From a bacterium (GTDB lineage: Bacteria; Verrucomicrobiota; Verrucomicrobiia; Limisphaerales; RI-55): DNA of 64,000 nucleotides. Within the stretch, counting starts at the first letter, position 1, and the number at the start of each line of letters is the position of its first letter. The translations under genes were made by a program, and so were the position numbers. The notes below the pieces were generated by a model. The model made no database searches and had not been told where the DNA came from. It was given only the letters and a program-made list of their open reading frames with translations. Location of the stretch: positions 1-64,000 of the forward strand of contig WGOC01000014.1 in NCBI GenBank assembly GCA_016124235.1. The letters run 5' to 3'. Positions 44,317-52,473 of the stretch are shown here, piece after piece.

Positions 44317-46140
44317 TTAGTTCTTTTGTTTGGCGGCCTCGAGCTGTTCCTTCACACGTTGCAGGATCTCCTTCACTTTCCAAGTGAGGCCGTCACTTTT
44401 ATTGATGCCGCGGATCTTCGCATCGCAATAACGCGCGCGAAGCAACGCCGCAAGCTGGCCGTAGCCGTAAAAACCCTGGTCGTTCAGCTCCACCACAAAC
44501 ACGTGATTGAAGCCGGCGAAAACTTCGTCGAGACCGTCCGGCAGCGGATTGACCATCCGGATGTGAAGCGATGAATAACTATCGCCAGCCGCGCGGGCGC
44601 GTTCAACGGCTTCGCGCAACGGACCTTGCGACGATCCCCAACCCACCAGCAAAACGTCGCCTTCCGGCGCCCCAAATGTCTTGGGTGTTTTCCATTCATG
44701 GGCGAGCACCTTCAGTTTATTGCGGCGCTTCTCAGTCATCTGCTGGTGCAGTTTTGGTGAACTGGTCGGATGCCCGGCTTCGTCATGTTCGAGGCCGGTA
44801 ACCACCGGATATTTGCCGGAGGCGATCCGGGTGCCCGGCGCCAGATGGCGCGTGACGCCGTCGGGCAATTGCAGATCGTATGGTTTGAAATCGGTGACCG
44901 CGGAAAGGTCGGGAGAAATATCCTGACAAAGTTTCTTGAGATCCGGTTCTTCGAACGCCTCGATGCGGGTCGCAATCGCTTGGTCGGTCAGGATGATTAC
45001 CGGCACACTATATTTCCGGGCGATGTTCACGGCATCGATGGCCGTGTAGAAACAATCTTCCACATTGGCGGGGGCGAGGACGACGCGGGGCGAATCTCCG
45101 TGGCCGCCGAAGCAGGCGATATTCAGGTCGGATTGTTCAACGTTGGTCGGCATACCGGTTGAAGGTCCACCTCGTTGGACGTCAATCACCACGAGCGGCA
45201 TTTCCGCCATGATGCCCCAACCCAACGCTTCGGTTTTCAGTGAAATGCCCGGACCGCTGGATCCGGTGACCGCGACGCGCCCGGAATAGCTGGAACCGAG
45301 GGCCATGGCGATCGAGGCGATTTCGTCTTCGCACTGGATGAACATGCCACCATATTTTGGCAATTCACGACGCAGCAGCTCCATGATATCCGACCACGGC
45401 GTGATCGGATATCCGGCACCAAACCGTACGCCGGCGGCAATCAATCCATAGCCGAGCGCTTCGTTGCCGTTCATTACCACCTGCTGACCGGCTCGTTTGG
45501 CACTTTCGGTGAAATGGAACGTGGCCATGAGGCCGGACAAATTATAGGCGTAGCCCGCGTGGAAGGCGGCAAGGGCATTCTTGGTGATGCTCTCATCCTT
45601 GCCGGCAAATCGCTCGCTGATCAGCTTCTCAAGTTTCTCAACGTTCAGGTCAAACATGCGCGCGATCAAACCCAGCGCGTAGATGTTCTTGCCCTTGTCC
45701 CGTGCGGTGCCGCCGATTGCCTCAACGGTGAGGCTCGTGATGGGAATCCCCACGTGATGGTATTCCTTTTCCTTCTCCGGATCGGGATCAACATGATCGG
45801 AATCGTAAAGGACGATGCCGCCCTTTTTGAGGGCCGCAAGATGCTTCTCGTAGGATTCTTCGTAGAAGGCCAACAACACGTCCGCATCGTCGCCGGGACT
45901 CAGCACTTCACCGGTGCCAATTCGCACCTGAAAGATGGATGCGCCGCCGGAGATCGTTGACGGAATCGTCATGAAGGTCATGACTTCCTGCTCGCTCCGC
46001 CCGGCCAACCGGGCAAGGAAGCCACCAATCGCTTGTATACCGTCCTGGGAATTACCGGCGATACGAATAACCGCCTCAGAAATTTTGGAAAGTTTCGGCT
46101 GAGGGACCGAACTGGCCGAAGCCACTGTGGAATCGCTCAT
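44317..46140 (-). CDS. korA: 2-oxoacid:acceptor oxidoreductase, fused gamma-alpha subunit
   Basis: 607 residues. Residues about 20-210 are the gamma domain (RIAGNSQDGIQAIGGFLARL, TFMTIPSTISGGASIFQVR). Residues about 225-600 are the alpha (pyrimidine-binding) domain: GNEALGYGLIAAGVRFGAGY, the catalytic-site YPITP, EDEIASIAMALGSSYSGRVA and TGSSGPGISLKTEALG. This fused form is typical of the two-subunit KorAB enzymes. It is the first gene of the korAB operon. An AT-rich 249-base spacer upstream must hold the promoter. Confidence 0.93.
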   Translation of the reverse strand: MSDSTVASASSVPQPKLSKISEAVIRIAGNSQDGIQAIGGFLARLAGRSEQEVMTFMTIPSTISGGASIFQVRIGTGEVLSPGDDADVLLAFYEESYEKHLAALKKGGIVLYDSDHVDPDPEKEKEYHHVGIPITSLTVEAIGGTARDKGKNIYALGLIARMFDLNVEKLEKLISERFAGKDESITKNALAAFHAGYAYNLSGLMATFHFTESAKRAGQQVVMNGNEALGYGLIAAGVRFGAGYPITPWSDIMELLRRELPKYGGMFIQCEDEIASIAMALGSSYSGRVAVTGSSGPGISLKTEALGWGIMAEMPLVVIDVQRGGPSTGMPTNVEQSDLNIACFGGHGDSPRVVLAPANVEDCFYTAIDAVNIARKYSVPVIILTDQAIATRIEAFEEPDLKKLCQDISPDLSAVTDFKPYDLQLPDGVTRHLAPGTRIASGKYPVVTGLEHDEAGHPTSSPKLHQQMTEKRRNKLKVLAHEWKTPKTFGAPEGDVLLVGWGSSQGPLREAVERARAAGDSYSSLHIRMVNPLPDGLDEVFAGFNHVFVVELNDQGFYGYGQLAALLRARYCDAKIRGINKSDGLTWKVKEILQRVKEQLEAAKQKN

Positions 46141-46389
46141 TTTCTATTAATTGCTCTCATACTGGGCGTGGGCAGGTTTCTCTAACTGCGCATACTGTGC
46201 AAATCGCGCCCGTACAGTCAGACCACGCTATCACCCGACTTCTTCAAGTCAAACGTGAATATCGGCTATAAATGCCTATTATTTAGAGACTTCTGAGCGA
46301 TAATAATATTTTACTTGTTTCAAGCGCAAATTCTGTGAAGCCGAGCTAATGCTGGTTCCTTGGAACATAACGACTCATCAATTAGACAC
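46141..46389. other. AT-rich spacer upstream of korA
   Basis: 249 bases, clearly AT-richer than the surroundings (for example GATAATAATATTTTACTTG around 46299-46317). It lies downstream of the HAD gene and upstream of korA, both on the minus strand. It probably contains the korAB promoter; TTGACT is visible on the minus strand near 46250, but no convincing -10 pairs with it. Confidence 0.45.
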
Positions 46390-47175
46390 TTAATCTTTCA
46401 GACAACGTCGCAATCCAGCCACAACCGCCCGGCTCGCACGCCCTTCCATTACCCAACCACCAGCCGATTGGACCGCGTTTTTGACCTCAGGTACGGCATT
46501 TTCCGGCGCGACCAGCCAATGCGCGCACTCGCGTTTCAGCATCGGCAAATCATTCAGATGATCCCCGGCAATAAATGTGGTTTCCGGGCTGGCCCCGCAC
46601 AATGACGCCACTTCGCGCAACGCGCTCCCCTTGTGAAAATCGACATGACTCAACCGCGCATAGATGTGGTTGCTCACGACGACCAGTTCGGGCCAAGGAC
46701 GACACCACTCTTCGAGCTGCCGAACGATCGCGGACGCATCGGATGGATTCGATGCGACCAGACAAAACGGGGACCAAGCGTCCTCATAAACATCCGCGAT
46801 ATAATGCTTCGCCACCCACTCGCTCCATTCCGTCACATCGGCGCGCATCTTCTCGAAAAGTTGTGCGTGCGTGGTCGTGCAACGATCATTCCACGGAGCG
46901 TGACTCTCGAACGTATCCGAGCGACGGACATGAATCTCGCGTTCCACCACCACGAGATAATCCGGTGCCACCCGCATTTGGGATCGTTTCATTTCGCGCA
47001 ATAGGTCACCCATTTCGCGCCCTGTGTTGACCACCCACTTCATGCCCTGCCGTTGGAGATCGGCGATCAATTCCTGAAACTCGTGCGCGATGGTCGGCGA
47101 ATCCAGGTCACTGTGAATCGTTCCATCAAAGTCGGTGCAGATGAGTTGCAGATGGGTCGGGCGGTTCGGAGTCAT
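46390..47175 (-). CDS. HAD-superfamily hydrolase (Cof-like, type IIB)
   Basis: 261 residues from the ATG at 47175. HAD motif I is LICTDFDGTIHSD, motif II is in WVVNTGREMGDLL, the motif III lysine is in VDFHKGSALREV, and motif IV is FIAGDHLNDLPML. The cap between motifs II and III is of type C2B, as in Cof/sucrose-phosphatase-like enzymes. It likely removes phosphate from a sugar phosphate or similar metabolite. It is divergent from the TPR gene at 47226. Confidence 0.85.
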   Translation of the reverse strand: MTPNRPTHLQLICTDFDGTIHSDLDSPTIAHEFQELIADLQRQGMKWVVNTGREMGDLLREMKRSQMRVAPDYLVVVEREIHVRRSDTFESHAPWNDRCTTTHAQLFEKMRADVTEWSEWVAKHYIADVYEDAWSPFCLVASNPSDASAIVRQLEEWCRPWPELVVVSNHIYARLSHVDFHKGSALREVASLCGASPETTFIAGDHLNDLPMLKRECAHWLVAPENAVPEVKNAVQSAGGWVMEGRASRAVVAGLRRCLKD

Positions 47176-47225
47176 TTCTTGCGCGCGCAAAACAATCGTG
47201 ACATACAGCCGCTGTCAAAGTGTTT

Positions 47226-47684
47226 ATGTCCGACAACCTGCAACAATATGATGACGCGATGTTTGCCTTCAGCCAGGCGGACTACGAAACCGCCATCGGC
47301 TTGCTCGACCAGGTATTGACTCGGGATCCGGAAAACTTCGATGCACGCCTCGCGCTGGGCATGTCGTACTACCGGCAAGGCGACTGCAAAAAAGCAATCA
47401 CGGAAGGGCACAAAGCGGAGAAGCTCCGACCGAATGAGCAATTGGTACACACGAATCTCAGTCTGTTTTACATGAAGTCCGGCGATAAAGTGACGGCGGA
47501 GAAGCACGGACTGAAAGCCCGCATCGCGTCCTGGAAGGAGCCGCCAAAAGCAGATGCGGCAACCGCTGCTGATCCCGAGTTGCAGATGGCGCAACCAAAA
47601 GCCGCACCGGTAATCGTCACCGGCAAAAAGCTCCCGGACATGCCTTGGAAAAACAAGAAGCCCATCGGTAAAACCCAGGCGTGA
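47226..47684 (+). CDS. Small TPR protein
   Basis: 152 residues. About three tetratricopeptide-like helices pairs at 5-100 (AMFAFSQADYETAIGLLDQVL, DARLALGMSYYRQGDCKKAI, VHTNLSLFYMKSGDKVTAEK), then an Ala/Pro-rich linker and a basic tail LPDMPWKNKKPIGKTQA. A protein-binding adaptor is likely. The stop overlaps the GTG of the Rieske gene by 4 bases (GTGA), so the genes are translationally coupled. Confidence 0.8.
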   Translation: MSDNLQQYDDAMFAFSQADYETAIGLLDQVLTRDPENFDARLALGMSYYRQGDCKKAITEGHKAEKLRPNEQLVHTNLSLFYMKSGDKVTAEKHGLKARIASWKEPPKADAATAADPELQMAQPKAAPVIVTGKKLPDMPWKNKKPIGKTQA

Positions 47685-48022
47685 GCACCACGACAGAATC
47701 TTACTTTCCGGTCGCGGCCGCCGACTCCCTGTCGCCCGGTGAAGGTCGCACCGTTTTTCTACGCGGCCGCGAATACGCGTTGTTCAACCTGGACGGTGTG
47801 TTTCACGCGATCGACAACGAATGCCCGCATCGCGGCGCTCCGCTCGGTGCCGGCAATCTTGAAAACGGCAAGGTCCACTGCCCCTTGCACGGTTGGGCCT
47901 TCGACGCCAGGACCGGCGCATGCGCCACTCGCCTAGGGTGCGATGTAAAATCGTACCCAACCAAAATCGAGGACGGTGAAGTCTTTCTCTGCCCCCAACC
48001 GAAACCGACCAACACCCCATGA
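47681..48022 (+). CDS. Rieske [2Fe-2S] ferredoxin-like protein
   Basis: 113 residues with a GTG start overlapping the TPR stop. The cluster-binding motifs C-x-H and C-x2-H are intact: NECPHRGAPLGAG and KVHCPLHGWAFDA. The short single-domain form resembles NirD-like or dioxygenase-type Rieske ferredoxins and is cytoplasmic (no signal). It probably passes electrons to an unknown enzyme. It overlaps the next gene by ATGA. Confidence 0.9.
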   Translation: MSTTTESYFPVAAADSLSPGEGRTVFLRGREYALFNLDGVFHAIDNECPHRGAPLGAGNLENGKVHCPLHGWAFDARTGACATRLGCDVKSYPTKIEDGEVFLCPQPKPTNTP

Positions 48023-48297
48023 AATCCGCCTACGAACTCGCCATGGAACGGCTTAACAAAACCGCTCCGGTGGAAAAACTGACCGACACGCAAAAGAAGG
48101 AAATCGCCGAACTCAACGAGAAGTATCAGGCCAAAGTCGCCGAGCGCGAAATTTTCCTGAAAGACAAGATCACGGACGCGATTTCCAAAGGCGCCTACGA
48201 CGAGGTCGAGGCGATCGAACGGCAACTTGTCAGCGAACGGAAGGCGTTGAACGAGGAGCTTGAGGAAAAGAAGGAAGCGGTGCGAAAGAAGAAATAG
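48019..48297 (+). CDS. Small coiled-coil protein
   Basis: 92 residues, almost all charged helix (KKEIAELNEKYQAKVAERE, VSERKALNEELEEKKEAVRK). It starts with SAYELAMERLNK. The start overlaps the Rieske stop by 4 bases, so TPR, Rieske and this gene form a tightly coupled three-gene unit. No known function; the pattern is that of a conserved small protein rather than a fragment. Confidence 0.75.
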   Translation: MKSAYELAMERLNKTAPVEKLTDTQKKEIAELNEKYQAKVAEREIFLKDKITDAISKGAYDEVEAIERQLVSERKALNEELEEKKEAVRKKK

Positions 48298-48303
48298 CCG
48301 GCT

Positions 48304-48576
48304 TTGATACAGCGGTCTGGTCCCGAAAATCCATTGAACAGAAGACTACCCAACTTGACTTGGCTCATGGGACTGCTCTTGGTGCTTATCGCCTTCTTTG
48401 TCGGTCCAGGCGTTCCCTACCAGGACCCAACTCCCGAAATGCTCGCTCGCGAAGCGCAACAGATTCGTCGTTCGAATCAATTCTTGATTGCCGGAGGAAG
48501 CCTATTCGCGTTTGGCATTCTTTGGTCAATCGTACGTCGAGTCCAGTATCGCCAACGTAGAAAGGGCGGGGCGTGA
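48304..48576 (+). CDS. Small two-span membrane protein
   Basis: 90 residues from TTG at 48304, but TTG 48334 or ATG 48367 are also possible starts. Two hydrophobic segments: WLMGLLLVLIAFFVGPG and FLIAGGSLFAFGILWSI, then a basic C-terminus RRVQYRQRRKGG. No family recognised. Its end overlaps the GTG of the sugar-transferase-like gene by 4 bases. Confidence 0.55.
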   Translation: MIQRSGPENPLNRRLPNLTWLMGLLLVLIAFFVGPGVPYQDPTPEMLAREAQQIRRSNQFLIAGGSLFAFGILWSIVRRVQYRQRRKGGA

Positions 48577-48898
48577 ACCGATCTTTTTGGTTAGGTTTGA
48601 TCGAGCGAGGAATTGCCGCGGTAATTTTGGTTTTTGTGCTCGGTACACTTTTGCTCGCGGCGTTCATCATTAGATTAACATCTGGCTTGCCTGTTTTAGT
48701 GAGGACAAACTTAGAAGTTCCAAAGGAGTTTTCGTCCGTCGTCTTCGACTTCGGACGACCGGTCATGGCCGCGAAGCCTTTCGCGTTTTCGGGCGATTCC
48801 TGCGCCGGTGGTCGATCGATGAACTACCCGCGCTGTGGAACGTTCTGCGCGGGGAAATTGGCTTGAGCGCAGTTCTTTTGAGTCTTCGCGCTGATTAA
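48573..48898 (+). pseudogene. Short sugar-transferase-like gene split by a frameshift
   Basis: The first frame (GTG 48573) gives the membrane-anchor start of bacterial sugar transferases: ERGIAAVILVFVLGTLLLAA, then FIIRLTSGLPVLVRTN. It runs off into CAGGRSMNYPRC and stops at 48866. From about 48755 the -1 frame gives the family's C-terminal signature GREAFRVFGRFLRRWSIDEL, then PALWNVLRGEIGLS, and stops at 48898. Joined near 48756 the product is about 108 residues. Full-length undecaprenyl-phosphate sugar transferases continue with VGPRP, which is absent. It is either a decayed gene, a short family member with a sequencing error, or programmed frameshifting. Confidence 0.7.
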
Positions 48899-49632
48899 TC
48901 GCGCAAAAGCACGCGCGGCTGCCGGCGAAAATCATTCTGCGCGAGAAGCCGCCAGACCATGATCACTGCCTCGTAAACAATCGACCGCGACATTTTTGAA
49001 CTTCCCTGAAATCGATCCGTAAAAATGATCGGCACTTCAACCACCTTCAAACCCTGGCGCCAAATCTTGTGCGTGAGTTCGATCTGAAAGCTGTAGCCGT
49101 TCGAACGCACCTCAGAAAGATCGATGGATTGAAGCGCTTTTCGCCGGAAGCATTTGTATCCCCCAGTCGGATCTGTAAACGGCATACCCGTGATCACTCG
49201 GACATACACTCCAGCGAACATGGACAAGAACAACCGTTGGGCCGGCCAGTTGAGCACGCGGATTCCGTTGCAATAGCGCGAACCCAATACCAGGTCGGCT
49301 GATTCCGCCGCCTTGAGAAACGCCGGGATGTCATCCGGGTTGTGTGAAAAGTCGCCATCCATCTCCAGGATCGACTCGTAGCCTTTTTCCAAGGCCCAGC
49401 CAAAGCCATCGCAGTAGGCTCGGCCGAGTCCGTTCTTCGTCTTGCGATGCAGGACGTGAATCTCCGGATGCTTGGTGGCCAGATCGTCGGCAATCTTGCC
49501 GGTCCCGTCCGGTGAATTGTCATCAACCACGAGCAAATCCACTTTTGCGGGCAGCGACAAAACCTTGGCCGCGAGCGGCGGCAGATTGTCGCGCTCGTTG
49601 TAGGTGGGAACGATGACCAACGCTGGATGCAT
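48895..49632 (-). CDS. Polyprenol-phosphate glycosyltransferase (dolichol-phosphate mannosyltransferase-like, GT2)
   Basis: 245 residues from the ATG at 49632 (the frame is open to 49713 but not conserved-looking). GT2 motifs: LVIVPTYNERDNLPPLAAKV, LLVVDDNSPDGTGKIA, NGLGRAYCDGFGWAL, the DxD-type LEMDGDFSHNPDDIP and GSRYCNG. FTDPTGGYKCFRRKAL and VEVPIIFTDRFQGSSKMS are typical of Dpm1-like polyprenol monophosphomannose synthases. No C-terminal membrane helix is present. It makes a lipid-linked sugar donor for extracytoplasmic glycosylation. Its stop overlaps that of the split sugar-transferase gene. Confidence 0.9.
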   Translation of the reverse strand: MHPALVIVPTYNERDNLPPLAAKVLSLPAKVDLLVVDDNSPDGTGKIADDLATKHPEIHVLHRKTKNGLGRAYCDGFGWALEKGYESILEMDGDFSHNPDDIPAFLKAAESADLVLGSRYCNGIRVLNWPAQRLFLSMFAGVYVRVITGMPFTDPTGGYKCFRRKALQSIDLSEVRSNGYSFQIELTHKIWRQGLKVVEVPIIFTDRFQGSSKMSRSIVYEAVIMVWRLLAQNDFRRQPRVLLRD

Positions 49633-49818
49633 GAAAAGCCCGCCGGATAAGTAGGGGGTTTGACCGCTCTCCTCAAGACCGAACTCCATCCCGCGTGGGC
49701 ACGGCCACGGCATCCGCCTCCAAAATCTGTCGTGACGCTATGACGTTCCTCAGGTTTACTTCCCCGAAGTCCCGGCCGAAAAAGCCAAAATACGATTCGT
49801 CCGGCCACTGATTTGTTC

Positions 49819-50835
49819 ATGGTCCGATTGAAAGACATTGCTGCCCGCGCCGGGGTTTCGGTGATGACCGTCTCCAAGGTCATGCGTGACGCTACGGATA
49901 TCTCGGGCGCCACCAAGGAACGCATCCGCGCTTTCGCCCGCGAGATGGGTTATGTTCCCGATCGGCAGGCGCAGGGTCTTCGCAGCCGCACCACCAAGTT
50001 GCTGGGCCTCGTCATGTCGGCGGCCACCAATCCCATCTACGCCCGCATCCTGATGGCTTTGGAAGAGACCGCCTTCGAAATGGGTTATGAAATCATCTTC
50101 GCCCATTCGTTGAAACAGATGGAACGCGAGGAAACAATCATCCGCCGGATGATTTCCCGCCGGGTGGACGGCATGTTTATTTATCCCGTTTACCGGATGA
50201 ATCCCACCGCGCCGGTGTACCAGGAGTTGGAACGGTCCGGCATCCCGACCGTGATCCTCGGACACAAGGCACCGTTTTGTCAGAACTTCCTCAACGTGGA
50301 AACCGATGACATCGGCGCCAGCCAGCAAATGACACGGCACCTGATCGAACTCGGTCACCGTCGCATCGCCTTCTTCACCGGGCCGCCGCACGTGCCCTGG
50401 TCGCAGGAACGGCTCGAGGGCTATCGCGCCGCGCTGAAAGAGGCCGACATCGAATTTGATGACAAACTGATCTTCACCGGCGGCGGCACCATCTCCGAGG
50501 GCAGTGCTGCCGCGCTCGAGTTTATCGACGAGTCGTGTAACGCGACCGCCATTCAGGCCGTGAACGATTTGATCGCGATCGGCGCCGCTTCCACTTTGCT
50601 CGATCAGGGGATCAAGATTCCCCAGGATGTGTCAGTCACCGGCTTCGGGAATGTCCTGACCAGTGAGTATTTTCGCGTGCCGCTGACCACCGTCCGCCAG
50701 CCCAAGTTTCGCCTGGGCACGGCAGCAATGGACATGATGAAACATCTACTCGCCGGCGAGCCCGCCATGTCCCAACGGCTTTCAGCCGAAATCCTCGTCC
50801 GCCAGAGCACGGCCGCTCCGAAGCTGTCCCACTAA
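49819..50835 (+). CDS. LacI-family transcriptional regulator
   Basis: 338 residues from the ATG at 49819. The N-terminal helix-turn-helix and hinge are classical: LKDIAARAGVSVMTVSKVMR, IRAFAREMGYVPDRQAQGL. The periplasmic-binding-protein-like effector domain follows (LGLVMSAATNPIYARIL, RVDGMFIYPVYRMN, HLIELGHRRIAFFTGP, FGNVLTSEYFRVPLTTVRQP). The effector is probably a sugar or related metabolite. No sugar-utilisation operon is adjacent, so the targets are elsewhere or unrecognised. Confidence 0.93.
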   Translation: MVRLKDIAARAGVSVMTVSKVMRDATDISGATKERIRAFAREMGYVPDRQAQGLRSRTTKLLGLVMSAATNPIYARILMALEETAFEMGYEIIFAHSLKQMEREETIIRRMISRRVDGMFIYPVYRMNPTAPVYQELERSGIPTVILGHKAPFCQNFLNVETDDIGASQQMTRHLIELGHRRIAFFTGPPHVPWSQERLEGYRAALKEADIEFDDKLIFTGGGTISEGSAAALEFIDESCNATAIQAVNDLIAIGAASTLLDQGIKIPQDVSVTGFGNVLTSEYFRVPLTTVRQPKFRLGTAAMDMMKHLLAGEPAMSQRLSAEILVRQSTAAPKLSH

Positions 50836-50864
50836 ACTCGCCGTCGATTGTATGCAAAGCCCGC

Positions 50865-50896
50865 TTGACACGTTTACTTTGTAATGCAAAGTAAAC
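50865..50896 (+). promoter_or_regulatory. Promoter with perfect operator O1, directly before start codon
   Basis: TTGACA (50865-50870) is a consensus -35. The operator GTTTACTTTG-TAATG-CAAAGTAAAC (50872-50896) follows at once and overlaps the expected -10 position (AAAGTA at 50888-50893, spacing 17). The ATG of the next gene is at 50900, only 3 bases after the operator. Confidence 0.75.
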
Positions 50897-50899
50897 GCC

Positions 50900-51547
50900 A
50901 TGGAAAGCGATTGGGCGGCGCAGAATCTTCAAACCATCCGCACTTTGATGGAGCGTGCTTCCACTTATCGGCGCGCGCTCGCACCGATCATGCTCACGGT
51001 TGGCTGCATCGGACTCGGCGCTTCATTGCTCGGCTGGACGCTTAAAATCAATGCAGTCCAAAGCTTCATTCTCTACTGGCTCATCGTCGCTGTCATCGCC
51101 TGCGTGGTGGCGTTTGTCCTGGTGAGACGGCAGGCGATTCAGGCCCGGGAGGCGGTTTGGTCGCCGCCAGCCCGTCGCGTGGTTCAAGCGGCAGCGCCAG
51201 CCTTGACTATCGGTTTTATCGCGAGCGTCGGCCTGTTGCTGTTGTTGCCCCGCATGCTGCCCGATCCAAAAGGCTTGGACAAAGTCATCGGAACGATCTG
51301 GCTGCCGCTTGCGTGGGTCATGCTTTACGGATGCGCCATGCACGCCGCCGGATTCTTTCTGCCACGCGGGATGAAGATACTCGGTTGGATCTTTATTTTT
51401 GGCGGTGGACTGCTTTTTCTCGGTGGTGTTCCCAAGCTTCCGGACGGGATGTACGCGCACGCGGTAATGGGAATCTTTTTTGGCCTGCTCCATCAGGCGT
51501 ACGGGGTGTACTTGTACATGACCGAGCAGAAGGACGTCGCCACGTGA
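50900..51547 (+). CDS. Six-span membrane protein of unknown function
   Basis: 215 residues. A short polar N-terminus (ESDWAAQNLQTIRTLMERAS) precedes about five or six hydrophobic segments (APIMLTVGCIGLGASLLGW, FILYWLIVAVIACVVAFVL, FIASVGLLLLLP, VMLYGCAMHAAGFFLP, LGWIFIFGGGLLFLGG). No enzymatic motif. The operator at 50872-50896 lies at its start codon, and its stop overlaps the regulator's GTG by 4 bases, so the two are co-expressed. Such membrane protein and winged-helix pairs are common but uncharacterised. Confidence 0.75.
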   Translation: MESDWAAQNLQTIRTLMERASTYRRALAPIMLTVGCIGLGASLLGWTLKINAVQSFILYWLIVAVIACVVAFVLVRRQAIQAREAVWSPPARRVVQAAAPALTIGFIASVGLLLLLPRMLPDPKGLDKVIGTIWLPLAWVMLYGCAMHAAGFFLPRGMKILGWIFIFGGGLLFLGGVPKLPDGMYAHAVMGIFFGLLHQAYGVYLYMTEQKDVAT

Positions 51548-51855
51548 ACCCGGAACCATTTCTCAACCTGGATCGAGTGATCCACGAGAAAGGGCGGATG
51601 GCGATCATGTCGCTGCTGGCCGCCACTCCGGAAATGTCGTTCACCGAATTAAAACAAACGCTGAACATGACGGACGGTAATCTCACGACGCACATCAAGA
51701 CGTTGCAACAGGCGGGCTACGTCGGCGTGACGAAGTCCGTGCTCAAGAACCGTCCGCTGACCACCTGCTCACTTACGCCCGCAGGTCAGGACGCGTTCAA
51801 GAACTACGTCGAACTGCTGGACCAAATCGTTCGGCAAACAAAACCTCAAATTTGA
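51544..51855 (+). CDS. Small winged-helix transcriptional regulator (HTH_34 / ArsR-MarR-like)
   Basis: 103 residues with a GTG start at 51544 overlapping the upstream stop. A single winged-helix domain: FLNLDRVIHEKGRMAIMSLL, FTELKQTLNMTDGNLTTHIK (recognition helix), TLQQAGYVGVTKSV, LTPAGQDAFKNYVELL. This is the pattern of the PF13601-type 'transcriptional regulator' family, which binds TTTG/CAAA palindromes as a dimer. Operators O1 and O2 before and after it suggest autoregulation. No sensor domain is present; the membrane protein before it may supply the signal. Confidence 0.85.
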   Translation: MNPEPFLNLDRVIHEKGRMAIMSLLAATPEMSFTELKQTLNMTDGNLTTHIKTLQQAGYVGVTKSVLKNRPLTTCSLTPAGQDAFKNYVELLDQIVRQTKPQI

Positions 51856-51892
51856 TCACCCATGAATGAACACAAATCACGACTCGCGGTCA

Positions 51893-51914
51893 TTTACTTT
51901 GTATTGCAAAGCTA
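51893..51914 (+). promoter_or_regulatory. Operator O2, second copy of the TTTACTTTG palindrome
   Basis: TTTACTTTG-TATTG-CAAAGCTAA ends just before the ATG at 51915. It matches O1 at 50872 except for the central pair and a slip in the outer right arm. Its position relative to the start codon is the same as for O1. Confidence 0.75.
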
Positions 51915-52463
51915 ATGAAACTCAATAATTGGTGGGAACCAGCCAGCCCCGATTCAACCACGGAGAGCGTCGCCAATACGATAACAAGGGTGTTGCTGAC
52001 TGCGTTGGGAATCTTGCTGTTTTGCTCGGCCCTCTGGCAGATGTTGCTCGCTTGGCAAATCCAGAGTGCTTCAAGCAGAAGCGGTATGCTCGCCGGCGCC
52101 GGTACAATTCAAAATCCCAGCCATTTATTCTTAATTCAGTGGGCTCTGTTGGTTTCATTTGGAGTTGTCGAGTTGTCGATGATTTTGGCTATGGTGGGGC
52201 TCCGAGAGCCAGGGAAAGGAATCACCGCCGCCGGGATAGCCACGATTCTATGTTTGTGCGCGATTTGGATTAGCTCGTTCCAAAAAGTTTTGCCCGCGTT
52301 TGCATTCGCCAATTTGTTGTCTGCACAAAATGCCATTTACGTCACGGCTTCCGTCCAACAGTTGGTTGGTCTCTTTCTCGTATTCGGCAACGAGACATTT
52401 TCACAAATGATCTGCAATCGTTACTTCCCGGCAAACGTGCCGAGTGGAGAACCAATTCACTAA
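51915..52463 (+). CDS. Four-span membrane protein controlled by operator O2
   Basis: 182 residues. Hydrophobic segments: TRVLLTALGILLFCSALWQ, FLIQWALLVSFGVVELSMIL, ITAAGIATILCLCAIWIS and TASVQQLVGLFLVFG. No known motif. It carries the operator-start arrangement of the gene at 50900 but has no obvious sequence similarity to it, so it is probably a second target of the same regulator. ispH begins 10 bases later. Confidence 0.65.
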   Translation: MKLNNWWEPASPDSTTESVANTITRVLLTALGILLFCSALWQMLLAWQIQSASSRSGMLAGAGTIQNPSHLFLIQWALLVSFGVVELSMILAMVGLREPGKGITAAGIATILCLCAIWISSFQKVLPAFAFANLLSAQNAIYVTASVQQLVGLFLVFGNETFSQMICNRYFPANVPSGEPIH

Positions 52464-52473
52464 TAAAGTCAGA

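Noticed and set aside
49819-50835. LacI regulator considered as controller of the ribose-type importer
   Set aside because: The genes are about 20 kb apart and no shared operator is visible.
51157-51543. Upstream extension of the winged-helix regulator frame
   Set aside because: This part overlaps the membrane-protein gene in another frame and reads as Arg/Ser-rich noise. The GTG at 51544 with a 4-base overlap is the natural start.
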